Shown: piece by piece, positions 44,069-54,468 of the stretch
Position numbering within the stretch: the stretch's first letter is position 1
How the letters are laid out: each line of letters begins with the position of its first letter
Source: Pseudocercospora fijiensis CIRAD86
Lineage: Eukaryota; Ascomycota; Dothideomycetes; Mycosphaerellales; Mycosphaerellaceae
Length of the DNA stretch: 64,000 nucleotides
NCBI RefSeq assembly: GCF_000340215.1
Contig: NW_006921535.1
Coordinates: forward strand, 2,925,323 to 2,989,322
Reading direction: 5' to 3'
The notes under the pieces: generated by a model
What the model was told of the DNA's origin: nothing
Database searches by the model: none
Seen by the model: the letters and a program-made list of their open reading frames with translations, nothing else
Translations under genes and position numbers: made by a program

Positions 44069-45617
44069 GGGATTGTGCTATATCGCTGCGGTAAGAAGTG
44101 CTGCATTGAGCCTCTAGTACGTATAGGCCTCCGTAGACGTAAAGAGAGCCGCCAATCTTCTAGACACTCCCGCTCTCTCTCTCGCAGGAGTCTCCAGTAT
44201 ATCTCAGCTGACATATGAACCTGGCTGCTATTTGGATCGTATAGTCTACATCTCATTACCGAGACGCAGAGAGACCTGAGGCATTCGGGCGAAGGACCAC
44301 GACCATCACCTCCTTTATCCCTTCGAAGCATCTATCGCCTGCCAGAACCTGGATCCGTCGCTGATAGCACTTTCGACTTGCTCAACACCAGAGTATCACC
44401 TTGTTGCAAGCAATCAGGTTGGATGTCCCCTAAGCCACCTTGCTGTAGCTCTGTCCTGTCATGTTGCTAGCTTTTCGATGTTTTAATGGTGTAGCTTCAG
44501 CTGGATCCGAGGTCAAAACCATGGCTAAGCGCTTAGGAAAGGAGAAGCCGTTTATGGTGCAGCTGTACCAAGGATGTGCCCCGATCATCACCAGTCTGGC
44601 CTTCTCCGAATAACGCATTCATTGCACTCCTGGACCAGAGTATGGAAGCGTAACAAACCCGATCGGAGGGAGTCGCAGACCCCCGAAAGAGCGAATGTCC
44701 GGGATTTCACTCAATCGCCTCTATAGTGCCTCGAGCACGTAGACTCAGCCGAATTCGATATGGAAAGCACAGCCAGACTCTTCGAAACGGGAACACAATG
44801 CGCGGCGCAAGGAAGCAGGTGACCTGCTCTGATACAGTACTCACGGGCCTCGGCTTCTTGTCACAGAGCATTCCTGCGGACTCCAGACTGAGCCTAAGGT
44901 GCTTAGTAGAACTGCCCACACTGCGCTGCAGTTTCTCAGAACTATCGCAGCTGGCAGGTGGGCTCCCTCTCATCTCGCTCGGCTGCCACTCGAATTTCTT
45001 CCCTCCTCTAGCAACACTGATAATCCGAGGGAGCAGTGGCGAAAACACATCAGGGAGGAGCCATAGCAAAAACTGAATTCAACCAGCCAACAATCATGGC
45101 ATGCAGCGTCAGATCTCACCTTGCCATTTGTCAACGCTTGCCGCATGGAATAAGTATGGAGTTGCCCCGAGGACCTCATAATCGATCGCGAAACGGAGTC
45201 ACGGTGCAGCGCGGCAGTCTAATGGTGAAGCCACAGCCTTCTTGCCTTGCCTTTGCTCTGCTTTCCACCGTATAGGCACCGACCTGGATTCGCGCAAAGA
45301 TCATTGGCCTTTTACACGCAGCAGAGATGTGTCTCGCAGTCGCATCGGCCAAAGAGAGAAAACTTTCGAATCACATCTCCGTCGCTCTTCTTCTCGCAGG
45401 ACTGATTTCGGCCCAAATCCGCACAAAATGCCACCGATTAGATCTGGTTGGAGAAGAATTATGTGAAAAGAAGGAGAGGAGAGCAGCTTTAATGACATTG
45501 GTATTCGTTCAGGGGATCTTATGGCCTAGGAGGACTTAGTCGACTCTATGCGGCAGCTATCCTTTCAAGCCTCGAGGGCACTATCCCATCGCTGATTGCA
45601 TACGAGAAGCGAATCTT
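44069..45617. other. Intergenic region right of the nest
   Basis: This 1.55-kb stretch of normal composition begins where the fold-back arm ends. Open frames of 60-120 codons on both strands (for example 44707-45069 minus and 44726-45076 plus) overlap each other and show no protein features. I see no gene here. The right part includes the 3' flank of the next gene. Confidence 0.45.
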
Positions 45618-46971
45618 CTATCCCTGGGATAGCTGCATCAACGCCTTGGCGGCAATCTCCTTCTCCAGTTCCTCGATTTTCGCCTCGATCCGCTTATCCA
45701 GCCCGGCCCGCGTCAGTCCCACCATCTTATCCATCTGTTGCCGGCAACCTTCTCGAGTGCGCATGTGCGTATCGCCGGGAGCTCTTGGGAAAGTCGAGTT
45801 ATGGTCGTCGACTTTTTTTTGGTGTGGTTTGTTGGCGTTCCTGAGCCAGCACTTGAGCAGGCACAGGTACTCTTCCGTGGTCCAACTATATCATGATTAG
45901 CAAAGCTTCTCGACAGTGTAGGGGATCGATATTATTCACCGGCGTGCGATACCGTGGCGATGGTTGCCTCGATTGTCGCGCGAGTTGGCATCTCCGCCTT
46001 TCTGTGGGCGCGCTGGCTTCTTGCCGGCAGCCGTGGTGCCAGTGGCATCGCCCTCGAACTCGCCGTCCTCTTCTTCGTCGGACTTATTCTCGTCGACATC
46101 ATAGTCCGCGAGAATGGTGCCTTTCTGCTCCTCTTGGTGGAGCGCGGTGTTGAGTGTGCGCGCGAAGCTGCGCATGCCATCGAAGATGGAGTTGATGGTG
46201 CGGGTCGTATTAGATGCAGAGGCATCCATGCCCCACGGCGCCTGCGCGAGCGCGTCTGTGATGACGGCGCCGGTCTTATAGCGGATGGTATTGTCCGCGG
46301 CCGTGTCATGGATGGTGGTGGTGATTTGGGACAGCCACTGGTGAGAAGAAGATGGAATCCGTCAGCAAAAATGGATTAGACATTGTGAGGGTCGGCTATG
46401 AAGCACACTTACCTTGTCCTTGTCGAGGACCTTCTCCTCGTCGTCCTTCATCGTCTCGCGGAACAGCTGGATGAGGAGATAGAGCGCGAAGCGCATGGCC
46501 AGGCCATTGCGCACATTGGCCTCACTCGCCTCGAGGAGCTTGCGCAGCTCCACATGGATACCGTCGCGCAATGGATCGGCTGGGAGTGGTGTCGCGTCGA
46601 GGTCGTCTTCGCCCTGAGCGGCCATGGTGCTGTCCTCGTCTTGAAGTCGGGCGGCGTCGAGGTCGTCTTGGCCCTGAGCTGCCATGGTGCTGTCCTCGTC
46701 TGGGAGAGGCTCTGTCTCTTCGATGATGTTCAGGAGGTCGGTCTGGGAATGGTCAGTCATCTTTCCCGATGTCAAATGGTAGTGCTACGGATATCGGATA
46801 TCGACTCGAGCAGTGCTACTTACGATGCCGCCTTCTGTGTATGGAGCGGGCACTTGGCCGTTGTTGTTCTGCTGCGAAGACATTAGCTTGTGGCCGACTG
46901 CAAGCAACTATCGCACGGTCGCATGAATGGCAATGCCAGTAGACGGGAAGCCGACATACCTCGCTAGCCAT
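45618..46971 (-). CDS. Hypothetical protein with a possible SANT/Myb-like C-terminal segment, five exons
   Basis: A consistent model on the minus strand uses exons 46971-46960, 46871-46824, 46742-46413, 46337-45940 and 45885-45618. The introns are 88, 81, 75, 54 bp, all GT..AG; the last has branch GCTAATC. The joined frame is 351 codons long. The first exon is only 12 nt (MASE), in a strong start context (CACCATGG). The middle is acidic, with a repeated DEDSTMAAQG unit and a DEEEDGEFEGD cluster. The last exon reads WTTEEYLCLLKCWLRNANKP, with Trp and Leu spacing like a SANT or Myb domain, and ends in a charged helix. A nuclear role is an inference. If the last intron is not used, the protein would end at 45936 with 263 residues. 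Confidence 0.6.
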
Positions 46972-47607
46972 GGTGATGGTGATGTTCTGGAAAGTCCGCT
47001 AGCTCGCGAAATTCGAGCTTTAGCACGCGTTGCTGGACGGGAAGCACTGACCATTTCGCGGCCGAATGCAAACAAAACTCCACTACGTCGAACAGAGTGA
47101 AAGGTGAGACTGGCTCTCGTTCACGAGTGCAGCTGCCTAAAGACATTTACCTGGCCCATATCACAAGCATACCGCCGAGACGCAGCCACTGTCTCTGACC
47201 GCAAGCTGGGCAGGCTGCTCTCGAGGGCTCTTTGTTCACAAGCACCCTCGACTTCACCTTCACAGAGCGCTGTTTGCCTCAGCTCGCCCTTATGAGCAGA
47301 CAATGAACGATATTGCAAGACAGCTTGTCACAGGCAGATAAATATGGCGGCATTCACCAGCCGGAGTGAACAGTCTCCCTCACTCAACTGGGGAGCATGT
47401 GCAATCTTTCGCCCCTGACTTCCCCTTTTTCCACTTATAACGGCCACCCACCACGCCAGGCCTATAATCCACTTCTACTAAAGTATCCTCGACGACAGAG
47501 AAGACGAGATTACCCTCCCCGACCATAACCAGCTCCCTGCGCCCTCAAAGCATTCGCTGCTCAAAGTAGGCTCTATTCGCCACGAAACTTTGGTGTTGTT
47601 TTCTGAG
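46972..47607. other. Intergenic region
   Basis: Probable shared upstream region of the gene that starts at 46971 and a possible plus-strand gene near 47608. An open plus-strand stretch begins at 47482 without an ATG before 47608. Nothing else is recognisable. Confidence 0.4.
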
Positions 47608-47958
47608 ATGCAGCAGATGCCACAAATCGACTGGAAGCACTACCAACTATACTTCGGCCCAAAGCAAAAGACACTCTCTGAGGCAATCTCAGTAGGCATC
47701 CATCGAGCTTACGAGAACTCCGGTAAAGACCAGACATCCAAAAATACCCTCCTTGACCTCCTCCGATTTGTCATCGAGAAATATGAAGAGGACCCGAAGA
47801 AGATCTTCGGGGTTGTGGCTGCGCTTCAGGCTGTTCATACGAAACGCGCGTCTTCACCTGGGGCTTTGGCACGCTCTGGTTCGAGGCCACTTCAATGCTA
47901 TTTGGTTGACCCCTCAGGGCACAGGCGAGCATACAACTCATCATTTACACTCGCGTGA
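47608..47958 (+). CDS. Possible small hypothetical protein
   Basis: The frame is open from 47482 to 47958, with its first ATG at 47608 (MQQMPQIDWKHYQLYFGPK). The early part is plausible as protein (LSEAISVGIHRAYENSGKD, LLDLLRFVIEKYEEDPKKIF) and then loses character after about 47840. It may be an exon of a larger gene or a remnant. No family is recognised. Confidence 0.3.
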   Translation: MQQMPQIDWKHYQLYFGPKQKTLSEAISVGIHRAYENSGKDQTSKNTLLDLLRFVIEKYEEDPKKIFGVVAALQAVHTKRASSPGALARSGSRPLQCYLVDPSGHRRAYNSSFTLA

Positions 47959-49900
47959 GAGGTGCGACATTTCCACGCTTCACCTAATCGATTTCTTGGA
48001 GCTCGAGTTACTATACAATTGAAGGCATGGACGATGAGTTTCTTTGTTCACAGGCGGTCTGGATGCATAAGGCACGTGAAGTCATGCTTCTACTTTCACG
48101 CCCACCAAACCAGATCCATTTTCTTAGCCTTCGCGCTCCGGCTCAGCTTGGTCCTTGTTTCCTAGATAGAACCCAACTTCTACCCATATATTTAGCTCCT
48201 GTAAAGCTGCTATGCATGGATCTGTTGAGTTGGTTGAGCATGCTGGCATAGCTGATTACTCCTGGCATGCCGCCATTACCTACAGCGAGGAAGCGGCCTT
48301 CATAGACTGTGTTGTCTGGGAGCCATAAGATGAAGGCTTGGTGTAACTCCGGGAGATGAGGTGCGCAGTTGCAGCCTGAGGCATCGTGCACGTGATGGGC
48401 ACCACAGACCATACAGTCCAACAAGTAGTGTATCGTTGACACCGTATGCAACAGTGCTATTTATCTCGCAGAAGCTAACCTTCAATTCCCTAGGAAATAT
48501 CAGTCTTCGTGCGCTGGGTTATCAATACGAAAAGGAGCATTGCTTCCAGCGCAACATGTTGCATATCAACGAGCGGTGTCCAGCTCCTGCAGCTTCGCGA
48601 TGCTGTCTTTGAAGAAACCTTCAACGCCATATTGATCAAGGTAGTGGCGATTTTCCTTCAGGTCGCTCAAAGCGATAGAGATCCAGTCTCCGCATTCAAG
48701 TCTACGTTCAAGTCGTTGCTCGCGCCTATCTTCCTCCCAGTCATATCTCTGGTTGAACATCTCCTTTCGCTGGGCCTTGTTCGGCCGACCAGTCTTGAGC
48801 AGCAGAAGCGACAGTGGTCTCCGGCCATCCACTAGAATATGTTGCGGGTGATGGCGAAAAGGCTTGGCAAACCTCCTGGCAGAACTAGAGTCGATAGACA
48901 CTGCGATGGCTTCGCTCTTCTCCTTTCAACCCAACTTCTAACATCGACATGCAGAGATGGATTGCCCCGATCGGACGCTGCAGCATCTCTGACCCTTTCC
49001 TCTGGGTGGCCGAGGATGGGCTCAGATCATCCCCGTGCACTGTGGAAGTGCTGCAATACCAGCGATATGCATGGCCCTCACACCAAGCAAGAGGACGGCG
49101 ACGAAGACAACTTTAGACAACTTGCCTACCGAATTGTGCTGGGCTGCGATACTGCGTGTCAGAGCAGCGCGGCCCTCCATTCCGGATCCTCGTGCTGGAA
49201 TGCACGCCGTTCTGAACGGCAGAGATGCTCATGGACTTCCAAAAGACCGGCCTCTTCAGCTTGCATGACCCTCGACCGCAAGTTTCACCCCAGCATTGAA
49301 TGGCTCCGGTCAATCCGAACAAATCCGCATCGTGATGTTGACTACAAAGGCTTTATTCAGAAGCTCCGAAGCCACGTTCGCGGATCAGCCACCTACACAA
49401 ATTGACTGACTTGCCATTTACAGTGCCACGTGCTTGAGATGGTGATTCCAGGGACACGGAGCCAGTACAGATATTGCCAGACTGAGCAAGACTGACGACG
49501 AGTCTGCAGAAACAAATTCATGTCGTCCCGCAAACAACGTGGTATTGTCTCGCAGCAATGAGCATCAAGATCAGGCTCCACAGTGACAAATTACCTTTGG
49601 CGTCTGGAGAGTTGACACCAGTTTCGGCAGGCTGTTCTCGAGCGATGCCTTTGTCTTAGGTCATTGTCCAAGTTCAACTCGAATCGAGCAGCCCTCGGAG
49701 CGTCTAGACTTCCACATGTGGTCCGTGGTGCATACCAACAAAGGAACTTGACGCGATCTGGAAGAGCCCGTTTCATGCCGATGCGGAAATCTCTGTGTGG
49801 TTATCGGCAGAGTTTTGGCAAAAAGAAAGATTACCGTGATACTTAGGCATTCGAAGATCATTTTTGATCGTGTCATTGATTCACAGATAGTGCCATCAAG
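47959..49900. other. Long region without a supported gene
   Basis: This 1.9-kb stretch has normal composition and many overlapping short frames on both strands. A plus-strand frame near 49065-49268 contains LDNLPTELCWAAILRV, which faintly recalls an F-box start, but no longer gene can be built around it. A decayed gene is possible. The right end contains the promoter of the amylase gene. Confidence 0.35.
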
Positions 49901-51784
49901 ATGCGGCCTTTTGTATTAATACCAGTTCTTGCTGGACTCACTACCGCACTGACGTCTGCACAGTGGCGGTCGCAATCTATATACCAAGTTATCACAGACC
50001 GATTCGCTCTCACAAATGGCTCATCCACGCAAGCCTGCGATTGGGGCAACTACTGTGGAGGAACATGGCAAGGGATCACGAATAAGCTGGACTATATCCA
50101 AGGCATGGGCTTTACAGCCGTATGGATAAGTCCAATCGTGAAGAACATTGCCAACACACCTTATGGAAATCCTTACCATGGCTACTGGGCACAAGACATA
50201 TATTCGCTCAACTCCGCATTCGGTACAGCGGCAGAACTAAAAGCGCTTTCAGCTGCTCTGCATGCTAGAGGCATGTACCTCATGGTTGATGTGGTGACCA
50301 ATCACATGGCATACAATGGAGCTCCAGCAAATGTGAAGTACAACACGTTCAGCCCATTCAATGACCAGAAATACTACCATCCATATTGCCCGCTCGAATA
50401 TGGCAACACCACCAGCACGCAGGTTTGCTGGATGGGAGACACCACGGTCTCTCTCCCAGATTTGAGAACTGAAGATACCGCTGTCCAGAACGGGTTTAAC
50501 CAATGGATCACACAGCTGGTAGCCAACTACAGCATAGACGGTCTACGTCTCGACAGCGCCATGCAAGTCAATCAGGCTTTCTGGCCTGGCTTCGTCAAGG
50601 CAAGTGGAGTTTATGCTGTCGGTGAAGTGCTAGACGGGAACCCGACTTCCTTTTGCACGTGGCAGAGCTACATGCCAGGTGCTCTCAACTATCCTAACTA
50701 TTTCTGGCTTAACCGGGCGTTCGCATCTACTTCAGCAACCATGACCGAACTTGCGAATAACATTCAGTGGCTCAACTCGACTTGCACCGATGTCACGTTG
50801 CTCGGCAACTTTCTGGAAAACCACGATAATCCTAGGTTTCCAACAATCACAAAGGACACTGGCTTGACGCAGAATGCAATCGCGTTCTCAATCTTGAACG
50901 ATGGAATTCCTATCGTCTACTACGGACAAGAGCAAGGTTTCAACGGAGCGGTCGACCCATACAACCGCGAGCCGCTTTGGACTTCCGGCTACAACACCAA
51001 GTCTTCGCTGTACACCTTCATTGCCAAAGTGAATGGAGCCAGAAACCTTGCTATCCGCAAGAATCCTACGTATGCTGCAACGAAGTCGAAAGTGGTATAC
51101 TCCGACACAAAGATCATGGCCACTCTAAAGCAAGGACTTCTTTCTGTATTCACGGACTCTGGCAGCTCTGGTAGCGGATCTGCAATCCTGACGCCAGCCA
51201 AAACCGGGTTTGCAGGCTACACGAAATACACAGATCTGCTTAGCTGCAATGTGATCCAAACCGATTCGAGCGGAAATCTTGCTGTAACCATCAACTACGG
51301 TGCACCTAGGGTTTTCTACAAAACTTCCGAGCTGTCGGGTACAGATCTTTGTGCGTCTACCAACAACATTGATCAGTCCCAATCTAGGGCTGCGACTACA
51401 TCAACCAGCTCTACGATTTTACCCGGCCGGGTCGTGGATACACCTGCGGCATCCTGCGCAGTCTCTGGCAATGTATCCGTGCCATTTTACCAAAACACAA
51501 CCACATCCTGGGGCGAGATCCTCAAGATCATCGGCTCTATCGACGAGCTTGGGAAGTGGAATACCTCCAACGCCATCAGGATGTCTTCAGCAATGTATAC
51601 GACCTCGAATCCCATTTGGAACGCGACTGTCCTTATCCCGTCTGACACATCCTTCGAGTACAAATTCATCAAAGTTGGTTCAAGCGGAGGCGTAACTTGG
51701 GAATCTGGTTCCAATCGCAAGTACACAGTGCCACCATCCTGCATCTCAATGTCGGCCGTGAACAGCACATGGCAGTCAACGTAA
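49901..51784 (+). CDS. Secreted alpha-amylase (GH13) with C-terminal starch-binding domain (CBM20)
   Basis: A 627-residue frame without introns. Residues 1-20 are a signal peptide ending in TSA, and the mature protein starts QWRSQSIYQVITDRFA as in Aspergillus-type amylases. GH13 motifs are DVVTNH (130-135), GLRLDS with the nucleophile Asp218, GEVLDG with the acid/base Glu242, and LENHDN with the transition-state Asp309. After a Ser/Thr-rich linker (about 480-510), residues about 513-625 form a CBM20 domain (VPFYQNTTTSWGEILKIIGS, LGKWN, FEYKFIKV and WESGSNRKY). The enzyme cuts internal alpha-1,4 bonds of starch outside the cell, and the CBM20 suggests activity on raw granules. No RIP is visible. 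Confidence 0.95.
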   Translation: MRPFVLIPVLAGLTTALTSAQWRSQSIYQVITDRFALTNGSSTQACDWGNYCGGTWQGITNKLDYIQGMGFTAVWISPIVKNIANTPYGNPYHGYWAQDIYSLNSAFGTAAELKALSAALHARGMYLMVDVVTNHMAYNGAPANVKYNTFSPFNDQKYYHPYCPLEYGNTTSTQVCWMGDTTVSLPDLRTEDTAVQNGFNQWITQLVANYSIDGLRLDSAMQVNQAFWPGFVKASGVYAVGEVLDGNPTSFCTWQSYMPGALNYPNYFWLNRAFASTSATMTELANNIQWLNSTCTDVTLLGNFLENHDNPRFPTITKDTGLTQNAIAFSILNDGIPIVYYGQEQGFNGAVDPYNREPLWTSGYNTKSSLYTFIAKVNGARNLAIRKNPTYAATKSKVVYSDTKIMATLKQGLLSVFTDSGSSGSGSAILTPAKTGFAGYTKYTDLLSCNVIQTDSSGNLAVTINYGAPRVFYKTSELSGTDLCASTNNIDQSQSRAATTSTSSTILPGRVVDTPAASCAVSGNVSVPFYQNTTTSWGEILKIIGSIDELGKWNTSNAIRMSSAMYTTSNPIWNATVLIPSDTSFEYKFIKVGSSGGVTWESGSNRKYTVPPSCISMSAVNSTWQST

Positions 51785-52157
51785 CGACGAAACAACAATT
51801 GTACAAAGTGGAAAGCGAGAGTATATATCTGTACAGTTCAAATATAATGTATAGTCCAAATGGAAATTACTTAGTAATCCTCGACTGCTTTCTCTTCGGA
51901 ATTTTTGCCCCGAGGCACCGCATCTGTATGGATCCACTCAGTGTACCGACGATCTTGTCAACCAATTGCCGACTCCGTCTTCGTGCAACAACTTTCTGCC
52001 CAAACCCGACTCGTGCAGCATGATCCACAATTGCTGCACCGCAAAGGAAGCTGTTGAACACCAGCACGTTGCACGCACGTTCTCTGCCACACTTTCTCTC
52101 CTTGCCTCACCGTTTCTTCTCTTTTTCTTTTCGCTGTACATAGATGAATGAATCGAA
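51785..52157. other. Intergenic region
   Basis: A 373-bp spacer holding the amylase 3' flank and the transporter promoter. A pyrimidine-rich stretch (about 52090-52135) precedes the start codon, which is common in fungal promoters. I see no gene. Confidence 0.5.
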
Positions 52158-53744
52158 ATGGACTCAAAAGATCCCGATGAGAAAAATCCCTACTCCGAAA
52201 GAAGGGGTGTCAACGAAGACATCGATACCCAATCCACAGAATTTCCCACGGGAATCAATCAAAGACCTTCTACGCCTCCCTACACAAGAAGCGGGAGTCG
52301 AGAAGAACGAGATTTAATGTTCAAACAGGATTGGAGAATCGTTCCTTTAAGCGCAGCTATTTATCTCCTGTGCTATCTCGATCGAAGCAATATCGGAAAT
52401 GCAAAAGTCTTGAATGAAGAGGAAGGGAATGATGTGAGTATCTATGCACCGAAGAAAAAGGGAGATCTTCTCTCTCATACATCCCAGCTCCTCCACGAAA
52501 CCAACATGACCAACATGCAATACACAATCGCACTCATGGTCTTCCTCATCGCCTACGCACTCTTCGAAGTTCCCTCGAACTACATGCTCAAGCGCATGCG
52601 TCCCAGTCGCTGGATCGCATTTCTCATGCTATCATGGGGAGCAATCACCATGGGTCTAGGCGGTACGCAGAACTTCGGTAGTGTGACCGCAGTACGATTC
52701 CTCTTGGGGGTCTTCGAAGCAGGACTTTTTCCCGGACTGGTGTATTATCTCACGTTCTGGTACCGGACTGAGGAGCGCTCGATCCGGGTGGCATTGATCC
52801 TAGCATCTGCGACTCTGGCGGGTGCGTTTGGAGGGGCAATAGCTTATGGGGTTGGACATATGAATCGAGTCAGCGGGCTTTCGGCTTGGAGGTGGCTTTT
52901 CATTCTGGAAGGTATTCCGTCTGTATTGTCCTCGGTGCTTGTGTTTTTCTTCTTGCCGGATTATCCTGAGACTGCGAAGTGGCTTGATGCTGATGAGAAG
53001 GCGCTTGCGGCTGATCGCTTGAGGCTTGAAGGTTCGCATGGTCACAGTGAGCATATGAAGTGGAAGGACGCGAAGGAGACGTTGATGGACTGGAGGCTGT
53101 ATGCGCACTATGTGGTGTACTTCGGCATTTCGACTCCATTCTCTAGCCTGTCGCTCTTCACGCCAACGATTACTGCCGGGCTTGGGTACGATGGGCTCCG
53201 AGCACAGCTCATGACAGGTAAGGATATGGCACTGATTGATTAGGTCTTGGCTGACTCTGCTGCAGTTCCTCCGTATGCCGTGGCTTATGTAGTCACAGTG
53301 CTCGTATCCTGGAGCGCTGATCACTTCAATGCTCGCGGACTTCACAGTGCCATCTTCGCTACAATCGGCGCAATAGGCTTCCTCGCATCTGCTGTACTGC
53401 CTCCACATGATTATGCGTCAAGATATGGCTGCTTGATTGTAGCAGCTTCTGGCGCGTTCAGCTGCATCCCGCCACTTCTTGGCTGGCTAAGCTCGAATTT
53501 ATTCAGCACTGCTTCCGTTGGGCTCGCGATAGCAATCAATATCTCGTTTGGAGCTCCGGGACAAATTGTTGGCGTCTGGATCTACAAGGCGGACGAAAAG
53601 ACGCGAGGGTATCCGACCGGGCACTGGACGAATGCAGCTTTGCTTTTCTTCGTGGCTGTAGGATGTGTGGGTCTCGTGCTGTACTATCGCATGCTCAACA
53701 GGAGCATAAAACGAAATGGCGGAGACAGAATGTACAGGTATTAG
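52158..53744 (+). CDS. MFS transporter, anion:cation symporter (Dal5/allantoate permease-like) family
   Basis: Two exons (52158-53217 and 53266-53744) separated by a 48-bp intron (GTAAGG..CTGCAG) give 512 residues. The protein has about 12 predicted membrane segments and the family signature LLCYLDRSNIGNAK in the first loop. VRFLLGVFEAGLFPGLVYYL (segments 4-5) and RWLFILEGIPSVLSSVLVFF (segment 6) are typical of this group. These carriers import organic anions such as allantoate, nicotinate, pantothenate or short peptides with protons; the substrate here is unknown. An insertion after segment 1 (about residues 90-115, EEEGNDVSIYAPKKKG) lengthens the first loop. The protein should sit in the plasma membrane. 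Confidence 0.9.
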
Positions 53745-53873
53745 TTAGTCGTAATTTTGATGAAGTGATGATAGACTTTGCCAGGATCATGGATGCCTGA
53801 CTCTTCCGCGAGTCCAAATGAGTTTGAAATGACCTGTGCCATCAATTATGCGCTCGTAGACATTAGGTGGTAG

Positions 53874-53911
53874 GTATCGTATCGTATCGCATCGCATCGT
53901 ATCGTATCGTT
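53874..53911. repeat. Pentanucleotide microsatellite (GTATC)n
   Basis: About seven units of GTATC or GCATC in a row, between the transporter gene and the convergent secreted-protein gene. Confidence 0.9.
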
Positions 53912-53949
53912 CCCCATGCCGTCATTCCTCATGAGCATGTGCTAGCTCT

Positions 53950-54468
53950 TTACATCCAGACAAAGAATCCTACATTGACCACCGCGAGGCTGATCAAGGG
54001 TATGACAATTCGCATGTTCAGACTGCTAGCCTCTCCGATGTACCCATCGCTAGATCCTCCAGGGCCAATGTATCCTCCGCTGTTCCCTAGTGTCGTTTGT
54101 AGGCTGTTTCCATTGTATACTGTCGTTGTGTAACTTGCTCCTGCCGCAGCTGATCCATAGACTACGCAAGCTCCTACAAAATCCCGACATGCGCTTGCTG
54201 CATCGGCTGTGGTATCTGCCGCGCCTATTGAGACGGTTGTGGTGGGGGTGACTGTCGTTCTGGAAGTCTCGCTGTTTCCAGCGTAGACCGTGGTGGTATA
54301 TGGCGCTGCCCCTTCGGCGCCGTAGACAACGCATGCGCCGACAAAATCATTGCATGCACCACTTTCCGTCGCAGTGACTGTCGTAGTCGCAGTTACCAGT
54401 GTCGTGGAGGTCTGGCAGGTTGCTATCGTGGGTAGGAGCAAAGTCGCGAGAATCCTGATCAATGCCAT
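53950..54468 (-). CDS. Small secreted, possibly GPI-anchored protein with two Cys-containing modules
   Basis: A 172-residue frame begins with a signal peptide (MALIRILATLLLPTIATCQ). Two related modules follow, around residues 39-70 and 93-125. Each holds C(N/R)DFVGACVVYG and then YTTTVYxGNS. A Thr/Val-rich linker joins them. The C-terminus is hydrophobic (RIVIPLISLAVVNVGFFVWM) and follows a small-residue region, which suits a GPI-anchor signal. The Thr/Ser-rich parts are probably O-glycosylated. I do not recognise a family. It is convergent to the transporter gene. A cell-wall or surface role is an inference. Confidence 0.7.
   Translation of the reverse strand: MALIRILATLLLPTIATCQTSTTLVTATTTVTATESGACNDFVGACVVYGAEGAAPYTTTVYAGNSETSRTTVTPTTTVSIGAADTTADAASACRDFVGACVVYGSAAAGASYTTTVYNGNSLQTTLGNSGGYIGPGGSSDGYIGEASSLNMRIVIPLISLAVVNVGFFVWM

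Noticed and set aside
45954..46886. Long plus-strand open frames of 141 and 162 codons
   Set aside because: They overlap the spliced minus-strand gene, whose exon-intron structure and composition are much more convincing.
49035..49268. F-box protein gene
   Set aside because: Only one short segment (LDNLPTEL) resembles an F-box, and no coherent gene extends from it.
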